Source of the DNA: Osmia lignaria lignaria
Lineage: Eukaryota; Arthropoda; Insecta; Hymenoptera; Megachilidae
Direction of reading: 5' to 3'
Length of the DNA: 64,000 nucleotides
Assembly (NCBI RefSeq): GCF_051020975.1
Contig: NW_027478169.1
Coordinates: 1,364,001-1,428,000, forward strand
Shown: piece after piece, positions 26,054 to 38,937 of the stretch
Layout of the letters: the number at the start of each line of letters is the position of its first letter
How positions within the stretch are numbered: the stretch's first letter is position 1
Program-made: the position numbers and the translations under genes
The notes under the pieces: model-generated
Databases searched by the model: none
What the model saw: the letters and a program-made list of their open reading frames with translations, nothing else
What the model was told of the DNA's origin: nothing

Positions 26054-29000
26054 AATCAGATGCGTAGTTCTCGAGATATATCAGGATATTTAAAAGTTCC
26101 GAAGCCGCACCAACAGAATAGAGATACAGAAACACCGTGGCCCCTTTCTTTGAGAAAACTCTGCACTATTGCGCGCTGCAATTGCCACTTCCAGCTTAGC
26201 TGTGCAGAAGAAGAACAACAAGAAGAAGAAATATCTCGAAATATGTCCGTCAGGCCCCTTCCCTTGAGATAAATCTGCAAATATCTCGGAAGCGAAGCCA
26301 GCTATGGCAAAATGTTAAGAGACCTTATTTGTAGAGAATTAAGTTTCCTACTTTTCATGTTGTATGATATTTTTTGATCAGATGCGTAGTTCTCGAGATA
26401 TATCAAGATATTTAAAAGTTCCGAAGCCGCACCAACATAATAGAGATACAGAAACACAGTGGCCTCTTTCTTTGAGATAACTCGGCACTATTGCGAGCTG
26501 CAAATGCCACTTCCAGCTTAGCTGTGCAGAAGAAGAACAACAAGAAGAAGAAATATCTCGAAATATGTCCGTCAGGCCTCTTCCCTTGAGATAAATCTGC
26601 AAATATCTCGGAAGCGAAGCGAGCTATGGCAAAATGTTAAGAGACCTTTTTTGTAGAGAATTAAGTTTCCCACTTTTTATGTTCTATGATATTTTTTGAT
26701 CAGATGCGTAGTTTTCGAGATATATCAGGATATTTAAAAGTTCCGGAGCCGCACCAACATAATAGAGATACAGATACACCGTGGCCCCTTTCTTTGAGAT
26801 AACTCTGCACTATTGCGCGCTGCAATTGCCACTTCCAGCTTAGCTGTGCAGAAGAAGAACAACAAGAAGAAGAAATATCTCGAAATATGTCCGTCAGGCC
26901 CCTTCCCTTGAGATAAATCTGCAAATATCTCGGAAGCGAAGCGAGCTATGGCAAAATGTTAAGAGACCTTATTTGTAGAGAATTAAGTTTCCTACTTTTT
27001 ATGTTCAATGATATTTTTTGATCAGATGCGTAGTTCTCGAGATATATCAAGATATTTAAAAGTTCCGAAGCCGCACCAACATAATAGAGATACAGAAACA
27101 CAGTGGCCTCTTTCTTTGAGATAACTCTGCACTATTGCGAGCTGCAAATGCCACTTCTAGCTTAGCTGTGCAGAAGAAGAACAACAAGAAGAAGAAATAT
27201 CTCGAAATATGTCCGTCAGGCCTCTTCCCTTGAGATAAATCTGCAAATATCTCGGAAGCGAAGCGAGCTATGGCAAAATGTTAAGAGACCTTTTCTGTAG
27301 AGAATTAAGTTTCCCACTTTTTATGTTCTATGATATTTTTTGATCAGATGCGTAGTTCTCGAGATATATCAGGATATTTAAAAGTTCCGGAGCCGCACCA
27401 ACATAATAGAGATACAGAAACACCGTGGCCCCTTTCTTTGAGATAACTCTGCACTATTGCGCGCTGCAATTGCCACTTCCAGCTTAGCTGTGCAGAAGAA
27501 GAACAACAAGAAGAAGAAATATCTCGAAATATGTCCGTCAGGCCCCTTCCCTTGAGATAAACCTGCAAATATCTCGGAAGCGAAGCGAGCTATGGCAAAA
27601 TGTTAAGAGACCTTATTTGTAGAGAATTAAGTTTCCTACTTTTTATGTTCTATGATATTTTTTGATCAGATGCGTAGTTCTCGAGATATATCAAGATATT
27701 TAAAAGTTCCGAAGCCGCACCAACATAATAGAGATACAGAAACACCGTGGCCCCTTTCTTTGAGATAACTCTGCACTATTGCGAGCTGCAAATGCCACTT
27801 CCAGCTTAGCTGTGCAGATAGAAGAACAACAAGAAGAAGAAATATCTCGAAATATGTCCGTCAGGCCCCTTCTCTTGAGATAAATCTGCAAATATCTCGG
27901 AAACGAAGCGAGGTATCGCAAAATGTTAAGAGACCTTTTTTGTAGAGGATTAAGTTTCCCACTTTTTATGTTCTATGATATTTTTTGATCAGATGCGTAG
28001 TTATCGAGATATATCAGGATATTTAAAAGTTCCGAAGCCGCACCAACAGAATAGAGATACAGAAACACCGTGGCCCCTTTCTTTGAGATAACTCTGCACT
28101 ATAGCGCGCTGCAATTGCCACTTCCAGCTTAGCTGTGCAGAAGAAGAACAACAAGAAGAAGAAATATCTCGAAATATGTCCGTCAGGCCCCTTCCCTTGA
28201 GATAAATCTGCAAATATCTCGGAAGCGAAGCGAGCTATGGCAAAATGTTAAGAGACCTTATTTGTAGAGAATTAAGTTTCCTACTTTTTATGTTCTACGA
28301 TATTTTTTGATCAGATGCGTAGTTCTCGAGATATATCAAGATATTTAAAAGTTCCGAAGCCGCACCAACATATTAGAGATACAGAAACACCGTGGCCCCT
28401 TTCTTTGAGATAACTCTGCACTATTGCGAGCTGCAAATGCCACTTCCAGCTTAGCTGTGCAGATAGAAGAACAACAAGAGGAAGAAATATCTCGAAATAT
28501 GTTCGTCAGGCCCCTTCCCTTGAGATAAATCTGCAAATATCTCGGAAACGAAGCGAGGTATCGCAAAATGTTAAGAGACCTTTTTTGTAGAGAATTAAGT
28601 TTCCTACTTTTTATCTTCTATGATATTTTTTGATCAGATGCGTAGTTCTCGAGATATATCAAGATATTTAAAAGTTCCGAAGCCGCACCAACAGAATAGA
28701 GATACAGAAACACCGTGGCCCCTTTCTTTGAGATAACTCGGCACTATTGCGAGCTGCAAATGCCACTTCCAGCTTAGCTGTGCAGAAGAAGAACAACAAG
28801 AAGAAGAAATATCTCGAAATATGTCCGTCAGGCCTCTTCCCTTGAGATAAATCTGCAAATATCTCGGAAGCGAAGCGAGCTATGGCAAAATGTTAAGAGA
28901 CCTTTTTTGTAGAGAATTAAGTTTCCCACTTTTTATGTTCTATGATATTTTTTGATCAGATGCGTAGTTCTCGAGATATATCAGGATATTTAAAAGTTCC

Positions 29001-29726
29001 GGAGCCGCACCAACATAATAGAGATACAGATACACCGTGGCCCCTTTCTTTGAGATAACTCTGCACTATTGCGCGCTGCAATTGCCACCTCCAGCTTAGA
29101 TGTGCAGAAGAAGAACAACAAGAAGAAGAAATATCTCGAAATATGTCCGTCAGGCCCCTTCCCTTGAGATAAATCTGCAAATATCTCGGAAGCGAAGCGA
29201 GCTATGGCAAAATGTTAAGAGACCTTATTTGTAGAGAATTAAGTTTCCTACTTTTTATGTTCTATGATATTTTTTGATCAGATGCGTAGTTCTCGAGATA
29301 TATCAAGATATTTAAAAGTTCCGAAGCCGCACCAACATAATAGAGATACAGAAACACAGTGGCCTCTTTCTTTGAGATAACTCTGCACTATTGCGAGCTG
29401 CAAATGCCACTTCTAGCTTAGCTGTGCAGAAGAAGAACAACAAGAAGAAGAAATATCTCGAAATATGTCCGTCAGGCCTCTTCCCTTGAGATAAATCTGC
29501 AAATATCTCGGAAGCGAAGCGAGCAATGGCAAAATGTTAAGAGACCTTTTTTGTAGAGAATTAAGTTTCCCACTTTTTATGTTCTATGATATTTTTTGAT
29601 CAGATGCGTAGTTCTCGAGATATATCAGGATATTTAAAAGTTCCGGAGCCGCACCAACATAATAGAGATACAGAAACACCGTGGCCCCTTTCTTTGAGAT
29701 AACTCTGCACTATTGCGCGCTGCAAT
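26054..29726. repeat. 7-mer HOR (2,256 bp) with partial second copy
   Basis: The 26376-28631 series is followed by 28632 onward at an offset of 2,256 bp (7 x 322 + 2). Shared marks are ACTCGGCAC in the first monomer, GATACACCGTGG in the second and CACTTCTAGC in the third. The block 27342-28308 also matches 24442-25408 at 2,900 bp, including the private ATAGCGCGC at both 25202 and 28102. The zone is therefore an interleaved mixture of the 5-mer above and a longer period. Confidence 0.78.
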
Positions 29727-31659
29727 TGCCACTTCCAGCTTAGCTGTGCAGAAGAAGAACAACAAGAAGAAGAAATATCTCGAAATATGTCCGTCAGGCC
29801 CCTTCCCTTGAGATAAATCTGCAAATATCTCGGAAACGAAGCGAGCTATGGCAAAATGTTAAGAGACCTTTTTTGTAGAGAATTAAGTTTCCTACTTTTT
29901 ATGTTCTATGATATTTTTTGATCAGATGCGTAGTTCTCGAGATATATCAAGATATTTAAAAGTTCCGAAGCCGCACCAACATAATAGAGATACAGAAACA
30001 CCGTGGCCCCTTTCTTTGAGATAACTCTGCACTATTGCGAGCTGCAAATGCCACTTCCAGCTTAGCTGTGCAGAAGAAGAACAACAAGAAGAAGAAATAT
30101 CTCGAAATATGTCCGTCAGGCCCCTTCCCTTGAGATAAATCTGCAAATATCTCGGAAGCGAAGCGAGCTATGGCAAAATGTTAAGAGACCTTATTTGTAG
30201 AGAATTAAGTTTCCCACTTTTTATGTTCTATGATATTTTTTGATCAGATGCGTAGTTCTCGAGATATATAAAGATATTTAAAAGTTCCGAAGCCGCACCA
30301 ACATAATAGAGATACAGAAACACCGTGGCCCCTTTCTTTGAGATATCTCTGCACTATTGCGAGCTGCAAATGCCACTTCCAGCTTAGCTGTGCAGAAGAA
30401 TAACAACAAGAAGAAGAAATATCTCGAAATATGTCCGTCAGGCCCCTTCCCTTGAGATAAATCTGCAAATATCTCGGAAACGAAGCGAGCTATGACAAAA
30501 TGTTAAGAGACCTTTTTTGTAGAGAATTAGGTTTCCTACTTTTTATGTTCTATGATATTTTTTGATCAGATGCGTAGTTCTCGAGATATATCAAGATATT
30601 TAAAAGTTCCGAAGCCGCACCAACATAATAGAGATACAGAAACACAGTGGCCCCTTTCTTTGAGATAACTCTGCACTATTGCGAGCTGCAAATGCCACTT
30701 CCAGCTTAGCTGTGCAGAAGAAGAACAACAAGAAGATGAAATATCTCGAAATATGTCCGTCAGGCCACTTCCCTTGAGATAAATTTGCAAATATCTCGGA
30801 AACGAAGCGAGGTATGGCAAAATGTTAAGAGACCTTTTTTGTAGAGAATTAAGTTTCCCACTTTTTATGTTCTATGATATTTTTTGATCCGATGCGTAGT
30901 TCTCGAGATATATCAGGATATTTAAAAGTTCCGGAGCCGCACCAACATAATAGAGATACAGAAACACCGTGGCCCCTTTCTTTGAGATAACTCTGCACTA
31001 TTGCGCGCTGCAATTGCCACTTCCAGCTTAGCTGTGCAGAAGAAGAACAACAAGAAGAAGAAATATCTCGAAATATGTCCGTCGGGCCCCTTCCCTTGAG
31101 ATAAATCTGCAAATATCTCGGAAGCGAAGCGAGCTATGGCAAAATGTTAAGAGACCTTATTTGTAGAGAATTAAGTTTCCTACTTTTTATGTTCTATGAC
31201 ATTTTTTGATCAGATGCGTAGTTCTCGAGATATATCAAGATATTTAAAAGTTCCGAAGCCGCACCAACATAATAGAGATACAGAAACACCGTGGCCCCTT
31301 TCTTTGAGATAACTCTGCACTATTGCGAGCTGCAAATGCCACTTCCAGCTCAGCTGTGCAGATAGAAGAACAACAAGAAGAAGAAATATCTCGAAATATG
31401 TCCGTCAGGCCCCTTCCCTTGAGATAAATCTGCAAATATCTCGGAAACAAAGCGAGGTATGGCAAAATGTTTAGAGACCTTTTTTGTAGAGAATTAAGTT
31501 TCCCACTTTTTATGTTCTATGATATTTTTTGATCAGATGCGTAGTTCTCGAGATATATAAAGATATTTAAAAGTTCCGAAGCCGCACCAACATAATAGAG
31601 ATACAGAAACACCGTGGCCCCTTTCTTTGAGATATCTCTGCACTATTGCGAGCTGCAAA
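29727..31659. repeat. 6-mer HOR, copy 1 (1,933 bp)
   Basis: The block matches the sequence 1,933 bp downstream (5 x 322 + 323). Distinctive marks appear in both copies: GAATAACAACAAG (near 30400 and 32333), GATCCGATGCG (30886 and 32819), CCGTCGGGCC (near 31081 and 33014), TAAATTTGC and TATGACATTTT. The left boundary follows a mismatch at 29726, where the neighbouring monomer has CAATTGCC against CAAATGCC. Confidence 0.9.
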
Positions 31660-33157
31660 TGCCACTTCCAGCTTAGCTGTGCAGAAGAAGAACAACAAGA
31701 AGAAGAAATATCTCGAAATATGTCCGTCAGGCCCCTTCCCTTGAGATAAATCTGCAAATATCTCGGAAACGAAGCGAGCTATGGCAAAATGTTAAGAGAC
31801 CTTTTTTGTAGAGAATTAAGTTTCCTACTTTTTATGTTCTATGATATTTTTTGATCAGATGCGTAGTTCTCGAGATATATCAAGATATTTAAAAGTTCCG
31901 AAGCCGCACCAACATAATAGAGATACAGAAACACCGTGGCCCCTTTCTTTGAGATAACTCTGCACTATTGCGAGCTGCAAATGCCACTTCCAGCTTAGCT
32001 GTGCAGAAGAAGAACAACAAGAAGAAGAAATATCTCGAAATATGTCCGTCAGGCCCCTTCCCTTGAGATAAATCTGCAAATATCTCGGAAGCGAAGCGAG
32101 CTATGGCAAAATGTTAAGAGACCTTATTTGTAGAGAATTAAGTTTCCCACTTTTTATGTTCTATGATATTTTTTGATCAGATGCGTAGTTCTCGAGATAT
32201 ATAAAGATATTTAAAAGTTCCGAAGCCGCACCAACATAATAGAGATACAGAAACACCGTGGCCCCTTTCTTTGAGATATCTCTGCACTATTGCGAGCTGC
32301 AAATGCCACTTCCAGCTTAGCTGTGCAGAAGAATAACAACAAGAAGAAGAAATATCTCGAAATATGTCCGTCAGGCCCCTTCCCTTGAGATAAATCTGCA
32401 AATATCTCGGAAACGAAGCGAGCTATGGCAAAATGTTAAGAGACCTTTTTTGTAGAGAATTAGGTTTCCTACTTTTTATGTTCTATGATATTTTTTGATC
32501 AGATGCGTAGTTCTCGAGATATATCAAGATATTTAAAAGTTCCGAAGCCGCACCAACATAATAGAGATACAGAAACACAGTGGCCCCTTTCTTTGAGATA
32601 ACTCTGCACTATTGCGAGCTGCAAAGGCCACTTCCAGCTTAGCTGTGCAGAAGAAGAACAACAAGAAGATGAAATATCTCGAAATATGTCCGTCAGGCCA
32701 CTTCCCTTGAGATAAATTTGCAAATATCTCGGAAACGAAGCGAGGTATGGCAAAATGTTAAGAGACCTTTTTTGTAGAGAATTAAGTTTCCCACTTTTTA
32801 TGTTCTATGATATTTTTTGATCCGATGCGTAGTTCTCGAGATATATCAGGATATTTAAAAGTTCCGGAGCCGCACCAACATAATAGAGATACAGAAACAC
32901 CGTGGCCCCTTTCTTTGAGATAACTCTGCACTATTGCGCGCTGCAATTGCCACTTCCAGCTTAGCTGTGCAGAAGAAGAACAACAAGAAGAAGAAATATC
33001 TCGAAATATGTCCGTCGGGCCCCTTCCCTTGAGATAAATCTGCAAATATCTCGGAAGCGAAGCGAGCTATGGCAAAATGTTAAGAGACCTTATTTGTAGA
33101 GAATTAAGTTTCCTACTTTTTATGTTCTATGACATTTTTTGATCAGATGCGTAGTTC
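31660..33157. repeat. 6-mer HOR, copy 2 (partial)
   Basis: This continues copy 1 in order until the monomer at 33141, where TTCCCGAG replaces TTCTCGAG and the expected 323-bp type is replaced by a 322-bp one. The only internal difference I noticed is CAAAGGCC near 32622 where copy 1 has CAAATGCC, so this duplication is very young or recently homogenised. Confidence 0.88.
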
Positions 33158-36084
33158 CCGAGATATATCAAGATATTTAAAAGTTCCGAAGCCGCACCAA
33201 CATAATAGAGATACAGAAACACCGTGGCCCCTTTCTTTGAGATAACTCTGCGTTATTGCGAGCTGCAAATGCCACTTCCAGCTTAGCTGTGCAGAAGAAG
33301 AACAACAAGAAGAAGAAATATCTCGAAATATGTCCGTCAGGCCCCTTCCCTTGAGATAAATCTGCAAATATCTCGGACACGAAGCGAGCTATGGCAAAAT
33401 GTTGAGAGACCTTTTTTGTAGAGAATTAGGTTTCCTACTTTTCATGTTCTATGATATTTTTTGATCAGATGCGTAGTTCCCGAGATATATCAAGATATTT
33501 AAAAGTTCCGAAGCCGCACCAACATAATAGAGATACAGAAACACAGTGGCCCCTTTCTTTGAGATAACTCTGCACTATTGCGAGCTGCAAATGCCACTTC
33601 CAGCTTAGCTGTTCAGAAGAAGAACAACAAGAAGAAGAAATATCTCGAAATATGTCCGTCAGGCCCCTTCCCTTGAGATAAATCTGCAAATATCTCGGAA
33701 GCGAAGCGAGCTATGGCAAAATGTTAAGAGACCTTATTTGTAGAGAATTAAGTTTCCTACTTTTTATGTTCTATGATATTTTTTGATCAGATGCGTAGTT
33801 CTCGAGATATATCAAGATATTTAAAAGTTCCGAAGCCGCACCAACATAATAGAGATACAGAAACACCGTGGCCCCTTTCTTTGAGATAACTCTGCACTAT
33901 TGCGAGCTGCAAATGCCACTTCCAGCTTAGCTGTGCAGATAGAAGAACAACAAGAAGAAGAAATATCTCGAAATATGTCCGTCAGGCCCCTTCCCTTGAG
34001 ATAAATCTGCAAATATCTCGGAAACAAAGCGAGGTATCGCAAAATGTTTAGAGACCTTTTTTGTAGAGAATTAAGTTTCCCACTTTTTATGTTCTATGAT
34101 ATTTTTTGATCAGATGCGTAGTTCTCGAGATATATAAAGATATTTAAAAGTTCCGAAGCCGCACCAACATAATAGAGATACAGAAACACCGTGGCCCCTT
34201 TCTTTGAGATATCTCTGCACTATTGCGAGCTGCAAATGCCACTTCCAGCTTAGCTGTGCAGAAGAAGAACAACAAGAAGAAGAAATATCTCGAAATATGT
34301 CCGTCAGGCCCCTTCCCTTGAGATAAATCTGCAAATATCTCGGAAACGAAGCGAGCTATGGCAAAATGTTGAGAGACCTTTTTTGTAGAGAATTAGGTTT
34401 CCTACTTTTTATGTTCTATGATATTTTTTGATCAGATGCGTAGTTCCCGAGATATATCAAGATATTTAAAAGTTCCGAAGCCGCACCAACATAATAGAGA
34501 TACAGAAACACCGTGGCCCCTTTCTTTGGGATAACTCTGCGTTATTGCGAGCTGCAAATGCCACTTCCAGCTTAGCTGTGCAGAAGAAGAACAACAAGAA
34601 GAAGAAATATCTCGAAATATGTCCGTCAGGCCCCTTCCCTTGAGATAAATCTGCAAATATCTCGGACACGAAGCGAGCTATGGCAAAATGTTGAGAGACC
34701 TTTTTTGTAGAGAATTAGGTTTCCTACTTTTCATGTTCTATGATATTTTTTGATCAGATGCGTAGTTCCCGAGATATATCAAGATATTTAAAAGTTCCGA
34801 AGCCGCACCAACATAATAGAGATACAGAAACACAGTGGCCCCTTTCTTTGAGATAACTCTGCACTATTGCGAGCTGCAAATGCCACTTCCAGCTTAGCTG
34901 TGCAGAAGAAGAACAACAAGAAGAAGAAATATCTCGAAATATGTCCGTCAGGCCCCTTCCCTTGAGATAAATCTGCAAATATCTCGGAAACGAAGCGAGC
35001 TATGGCAAAATGTTAAGAGACCTTTTTTGTAGAGAATTAAGTTTCCCACTTTTTATGTTCTATGATATTTTTTGATCAGATGCGTAGTTCTCGAGATATA
35101 TCAGGATATTTAAAAGTTCCGAAGCCGCACCAACAGAATAGAGATACAGAAACACCGTGGCCCCTTTCTTTGAGATAACTCTGCACTATTGCGCGCTGCA
35201 ATTGCCACTTCCAGCTTAGCTGTGCAGAAGAAGAACAACAAGAAGAAGAAATATCTCGAAATATGTCCGTCAGGCCTCTTCCCTTGAGATAAATCTGCAA
35301 ATATCTCGGAAGCGAAGCGAGCTATGGCAAAATGTTAAGAGACCTTATTTGTAGAGAATTAAGTTTCCTACTTTTTATGTTCTATGATATTTTTTGATCA
35401 GATGCGTAGTTCTCGAGATATATAAAGATATTTAAAAGTTCCGAAGCCGCACCAACATAATAGAGATACAGAAACACCGTGGCCCCTTTCTTTGAGATAT
35501 CTCTGCACTATTGCGAGCTGCAAATGCCACTTCCAGCTTAGCTGTGCAGATAGAAGAACAACAAGAAGAAGAAATATCTCGAAATATGTCCGTCAGGCCC
35601 CTTCCCTTGAGATAAATCTGCAAATATCTCGGACACGAAGCGAGCTATGGTAAAATGTTGAGAGACCTTTTTTGTAGAGAATTAAGTTTCCCACTTTTTA
35701 TGTTCTATGATATTTTTTGATCAGATGCGTAGTTCCCGAGATATATCAAGATATTTAAAAGTTCCGAAGCCGCACCAACATAATAGAGATACAGAAACAC
35801 CGTGGCCCCTTTCTTTGAGATAACTCTGCACTATTGCGAGCTGCAAATGCCACTTCCAGCTTAGCTGTGCAGAAGAAGAACAACAAGAAGAAGAAATATC
35901 TCGAAATATGTCCGTCAGGCCCCTTCCCTTGAGATAAATCTGCAAATATCTCGGAAACGAAGCGAGCTATGGCAAAATGTTAACAGACCTTTTTTGTAGA
36001 GAATTAAGTTTCCTACTTTTTATGTTGTATGATATTTTTCGATCAGAGGCGTAGTTCTCGAGATATATCAAGATATTTAAAATA
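33141..36084. repeat. Scrambled 4-mer zone (1,289-bp period)
   Basis: The pair at 33141 and 33463 recurs at 34430 and 34752, offset 1,289 bp. Shared private marks are TTCCCGAG, CTGCGTTATTG, CGGACACGAAG and GTTGAGAGACC. Order then breaks down. After the first pair come a 323-bp monomer (33785) and an ATATAAAG monomer (34108). After the second pair come a GCGCGCTGCAATTG monomer (35074) and a three-way hybrid (35396). The zone ends inside the monomer at 36041, where the large duplication begins. Confidence 0.8.
35396..35718. repeat. Three-way mosaic monomer (323 bp)
   Basis: The left third has ATATAAAG and the palindrome GAGATATCTC, marks of the ATATAAAG type. The middle has the +1T GCAGATAGAAG of the 323-bp type. 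The right third has CGGACACGAAG and GTTGAGAGACC, otherwise seen together only in the monomers at 33141 and 34430. A private GGTAAAATG lies near 35649. The simplest reading is two in-register template switches within one monomer. Confidence 0.8.
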
Positions 36085-36162
36085 TCCGAAGCCGCACCAA
36101 CATAATAGAGATACAGAAACACCGTGGCCCCTTTCTTTGAGATAACTCTGCACGATTGCGAG

Positions 36163-36181
36163 CTGGAAGTGCCACTTCCAG
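36163..36181. repeat. 19-bp inverted repeat (hairpin-capable) in a monomer subtype
   Basis: CTGGAAGTGCCACTTCCAG has 9-bp arms around one central base. It occurs in eight monomers, at 36163, 37772, 46470, 49367, 50011, 51620, 59996 and 62893, always with CACGATTGC, CTGCGCAG and GTCCATCAG. Related monomers at the left end have CTGGAAATGCC (one arm mismatch), and the majority type has CTGCAAATGCC (two). It could extrude a small cruciform or bind a dimeric protein; both are inference. Confidence 0.85.
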
Positions 36182-38615
36182 TTTAGCTGCGCAGAAGAAG
36201 AACAACAAGAAGAAGAAATATCTCGAAATATGTCCATCAGGACCCTTCCCTTGAGATAAATCTGCAAATATCTCGGAAACGAAGAGAGCTATGGCAAAAT
36301 GTTAAAAGACCTTTTTGTAGAGAATTAAGTTTCCTACTTTTTATGTTCTATGATATTTTTTGATCAGATGCGTAGTTCTCGAGATATATCAAGATATTTA
36401 AAAGTTCCGAAGCCGCACCAACATAATAGAGATACAGAAACACCGTGGCCCCTTTCTTTGAGATAACTCTGCACTATTGCGAGCTGCAAATGCCACTTCC
36501 AGCTTAGCTGTGCAGAAGAAGAACAACAAGAAGAAGAAATATCTCGAAATATGTCCGTCAGGCCCCTTCCCTTGAGATAAATCTGCAAATATCTCGGAAA
36601 CGAAGCGAGCTATGGCAAAATGTTAAGAGACCTTTTTTGTAGAGAATTAAGTTTCCCACTTTTTATGTTCTATGATATTTTTTGATCAGATGCGTAGTTC
36701 TCGAGATATATCAGGATATTTAAAAGTTCCGAAGCCGCACCAACAGAATAGAGATACAGAAACACCGTGGCCCCTTTCTTTGAGATAACTCTGCACTATT
36801 GCGCGCTGCAATTGCCACTTCCAGCTTAGCTGTGCAGAAGAAGAACAACAAGAAGAAGAAATATCTCGAAATATGTCCGTCAGGCCCCTTCCCTTGAGAT
36901 AAATCTGCAAATATCTCGGAAACAAAGCGAGGTATCGCAAAATGTTTAGAGACCTTTTTTGTAGAGAATTAAGTTTCCCACTTTTTATGTTCTATGATAT
37001 TTTTTGATCAGATGCGTAGTTCTCAAGATATATAAAGATATTTAAAAGTTCCGAAGCCGCACCAACATAATAGAGATACAGAAACACCGTGGCCCCTTTC
37101 TTTGAGATATCTCTGCACTATTGCGAGCTGCAAATGCCACTTCCAGCTTAGCTGTGCAGAAGAAGAACAACAAGAAGAAGAAATATCTCGAAATATGTCC
37201 GTCAGGCCCCGTCCCTTGAGATAAATCTGCAAATATCTCGGAAACGAAGCGAGCTATGGCAAAATGTTGAGAGACCTTTTTTGTAGAGAATTAGGTTTCC
37301 TACTTTTTATGTTCTATGATATTTTTTGATCAGATGCGTAGTTCTCGAGATATATCAAGATATTTAAAAGTTCCGAAGCCGCACCAACATAATAGCGATA
37401 CAGAAACACAGTGGCCCCTTTCTTTGAGATAACTCTGCACTATTGCGAGCTGCAAATGCCACTTCCAGCTTAGCTGTGCAGAAGAAGAACAACAAGAAGA
37501 AGAAATATCTCGAAATATGTCCGTCAGGCCCCTTCCCTTGAGATAAATCTGCAAATATCTCGGAAACGAAGCGAGCTATGGCAAAATGTTAACAGACCTT
37601 TTTTGTAGAGAATTAAGTTTCCTACTTTTTATGTTGTATGATATTTTTCGATCAGAGGCGTAGTTCTCGAGATATATCAAGATATTTAAAATATCCGAAG
37701 CCGCACCAACATAATAGAGATACAGAAACACCGTGGCCCCTTTCTTTGAGATAACTCTGCACGATTGCGAGCTGGAAGTGCCACTTCCAGTTTAGCTGCG
37801 CAGAAGAAGAACAACAAGAAGAAGAAATATCTCGAAATATGTCCATCAGGACCCTTCCCTTGAGATAAATCTGCAAATATCTCGGAAACGAAATGAGCTA
37901 TGGCAAAATGTTAAGAGACCTTTTTTGTAGAGAATTAAGTTTCCTACTTTTTATGTTCTATGATATTTTTTGATCAGATGCGTAGTTCTCGAGATATATC
38001 AAGATATTTAAAAGTTCCGAAGCCGCACCAACATAATAGAGATACAGAAACACCGTGGCCCCTTTCTTTGAGATAACTCTGCACTATTGCGCGCTGCAAA
38101 TGCCACTTCCAGCTTAGCTGTGCAGAAGAAGAACAACAAGAAGAAGAAATATCTCGAAATATGTCCGTCAGGCCCCTTCCCTTGAGATAAATCTGCAAAT
38201 ATCTCGGAAGCGAAGCGAGCTATGACAAAATGTTAAGAGACCTTATTTGTAGAGAATTAAGTTTCCTACTTTTTATGTTCTATGATATTTTTTGATCAGA
38301 TGCGTAGTTCTCGAGATATATCAAGATATTTAAAAGTTCCGAAGCTGCACCAACATAATAGAGATACAGAAACACCGTGGCCCCTTTCTTTGAGATATCT
38401 CTGCACTACTGCGAGCTGCAAATGCCACTTCCAGCTTAGCTGTGCAGAAGAAGAACAACAAGAAGAAGAAATATCTCGAAATATGTCCGTCAGGCCCCTT
38501 CCCTTGAGATAAATCTGCAAATATCTCGGAAACGAAGCGAGCTATGGCAAAATGTTAAGAGACCTTTTTTGTAGAGAATTAAGTTTCCTACTTTTTATGT
38601 TCTATGATATTTTTT

Positions 38616-38937
38616 GATCAGATGCGTAGTTCTCGAGATATATCAAGATATTTAAAAGTTCCGAAGCCGCACCAACATAATAGAGATACAGAAACACCGT
38701 GGCCCCTTTCTTTGAGATAACTCTGCACTATTGCGAGCTGCAAATGCCACTTCCAGCTTAGCTGTGCAGAAGAAGAACAACAAGAAGAAGAAATATCTCG
38801 AAATATGTCCGTCAGGCCCCTTCCCTTGAGATAAATCTGCAAATATCTCGGAAACGAAGCGAGCTATGGCAAAATGTTAAGAGACCTTTTTTGTAGAGAA
38901 TTAAGTTTCCCACTTTTTATGTTCTATGATATTTTTT
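38616..38937. repeat. Representative 322-bp monomer (near-consensus type)
   Basis: This copy is close to the majority sequence and serves as a map of the unit. Bases 1-6 are GATCAG. Bases 17-22 are CTCGAG, followed by an AT-rich stretch with two AGATAT words and TATTTAAAAG at 34-43. Bases 86-112 and 200-226 are related (24 of 27 identical), an internal duplication offset by 114 bp. Bases 123-141 form an imperfect inverted repeat. Bases 154-177 are a purine-rich tract of GAA and CAA triplets. A T6 run near bases 272-277 and the T-rich 290-322 stretch close the unit. It differs from the consensus by TTTCCCAC in place of TTTCCTAC near its end. No promoter, RNA gene or protein domain is recognised inside it. 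Confidence 0.9.
38769..38792. repeat. GAA/CAA purine-rich tract within the monomer
   Basis: Monomer bases 154-177 are built of GAA and CAA triplets and are nearly all purine on the plus strand. The tract is present in every monomer. It is the site of the +1T insertion that makes the 323-bp type and of isolated changes such as AAGATGAAA, GAATAACAAC, AAGTAGAAG, CAAGAATAAG and GAGGAAC. On the minus strand it encodes the serine/cysteine-rich part of the spurious 74-codon frame. Confidence 0.75.

Noticed and set aside
38649..38660. TATA-like TATTTAAAAG as a promoter for satellite transcripts
   Set aside because: The word is present in nearly every monomer, but AT-rich words are expected at 39% GC. 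There is no initiator or downstream element I can support. Strand-specific RNA-seq would be needed.
38656..38672. RNA polymerase III B-box-like AGTTCCGAAGCC, hinting at a SINE origin
   Set aside because: It has an extra base and the wrong residue at the conserved purine compared with GGTTCGANTCC. No A box lies at suitable spacing, and there is no poly(A) tail or target-site duplication.
38769..38792. GAA triplet tract as an unstable microsatellite
   Set aside because: The tract is interrupted by CAA triplets and, apart from the shared +1T, shows no length variation among 197 monomers, so it does not behave as an expanding microsatellite.
38830..38860. CENP-B box
   Set aside because: The reverse complement of CGGAAACGAAG gives CTTCGTTTCCG, which matches only the first half of the mammalian box. 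The conserved A and the CGGG half are absent.
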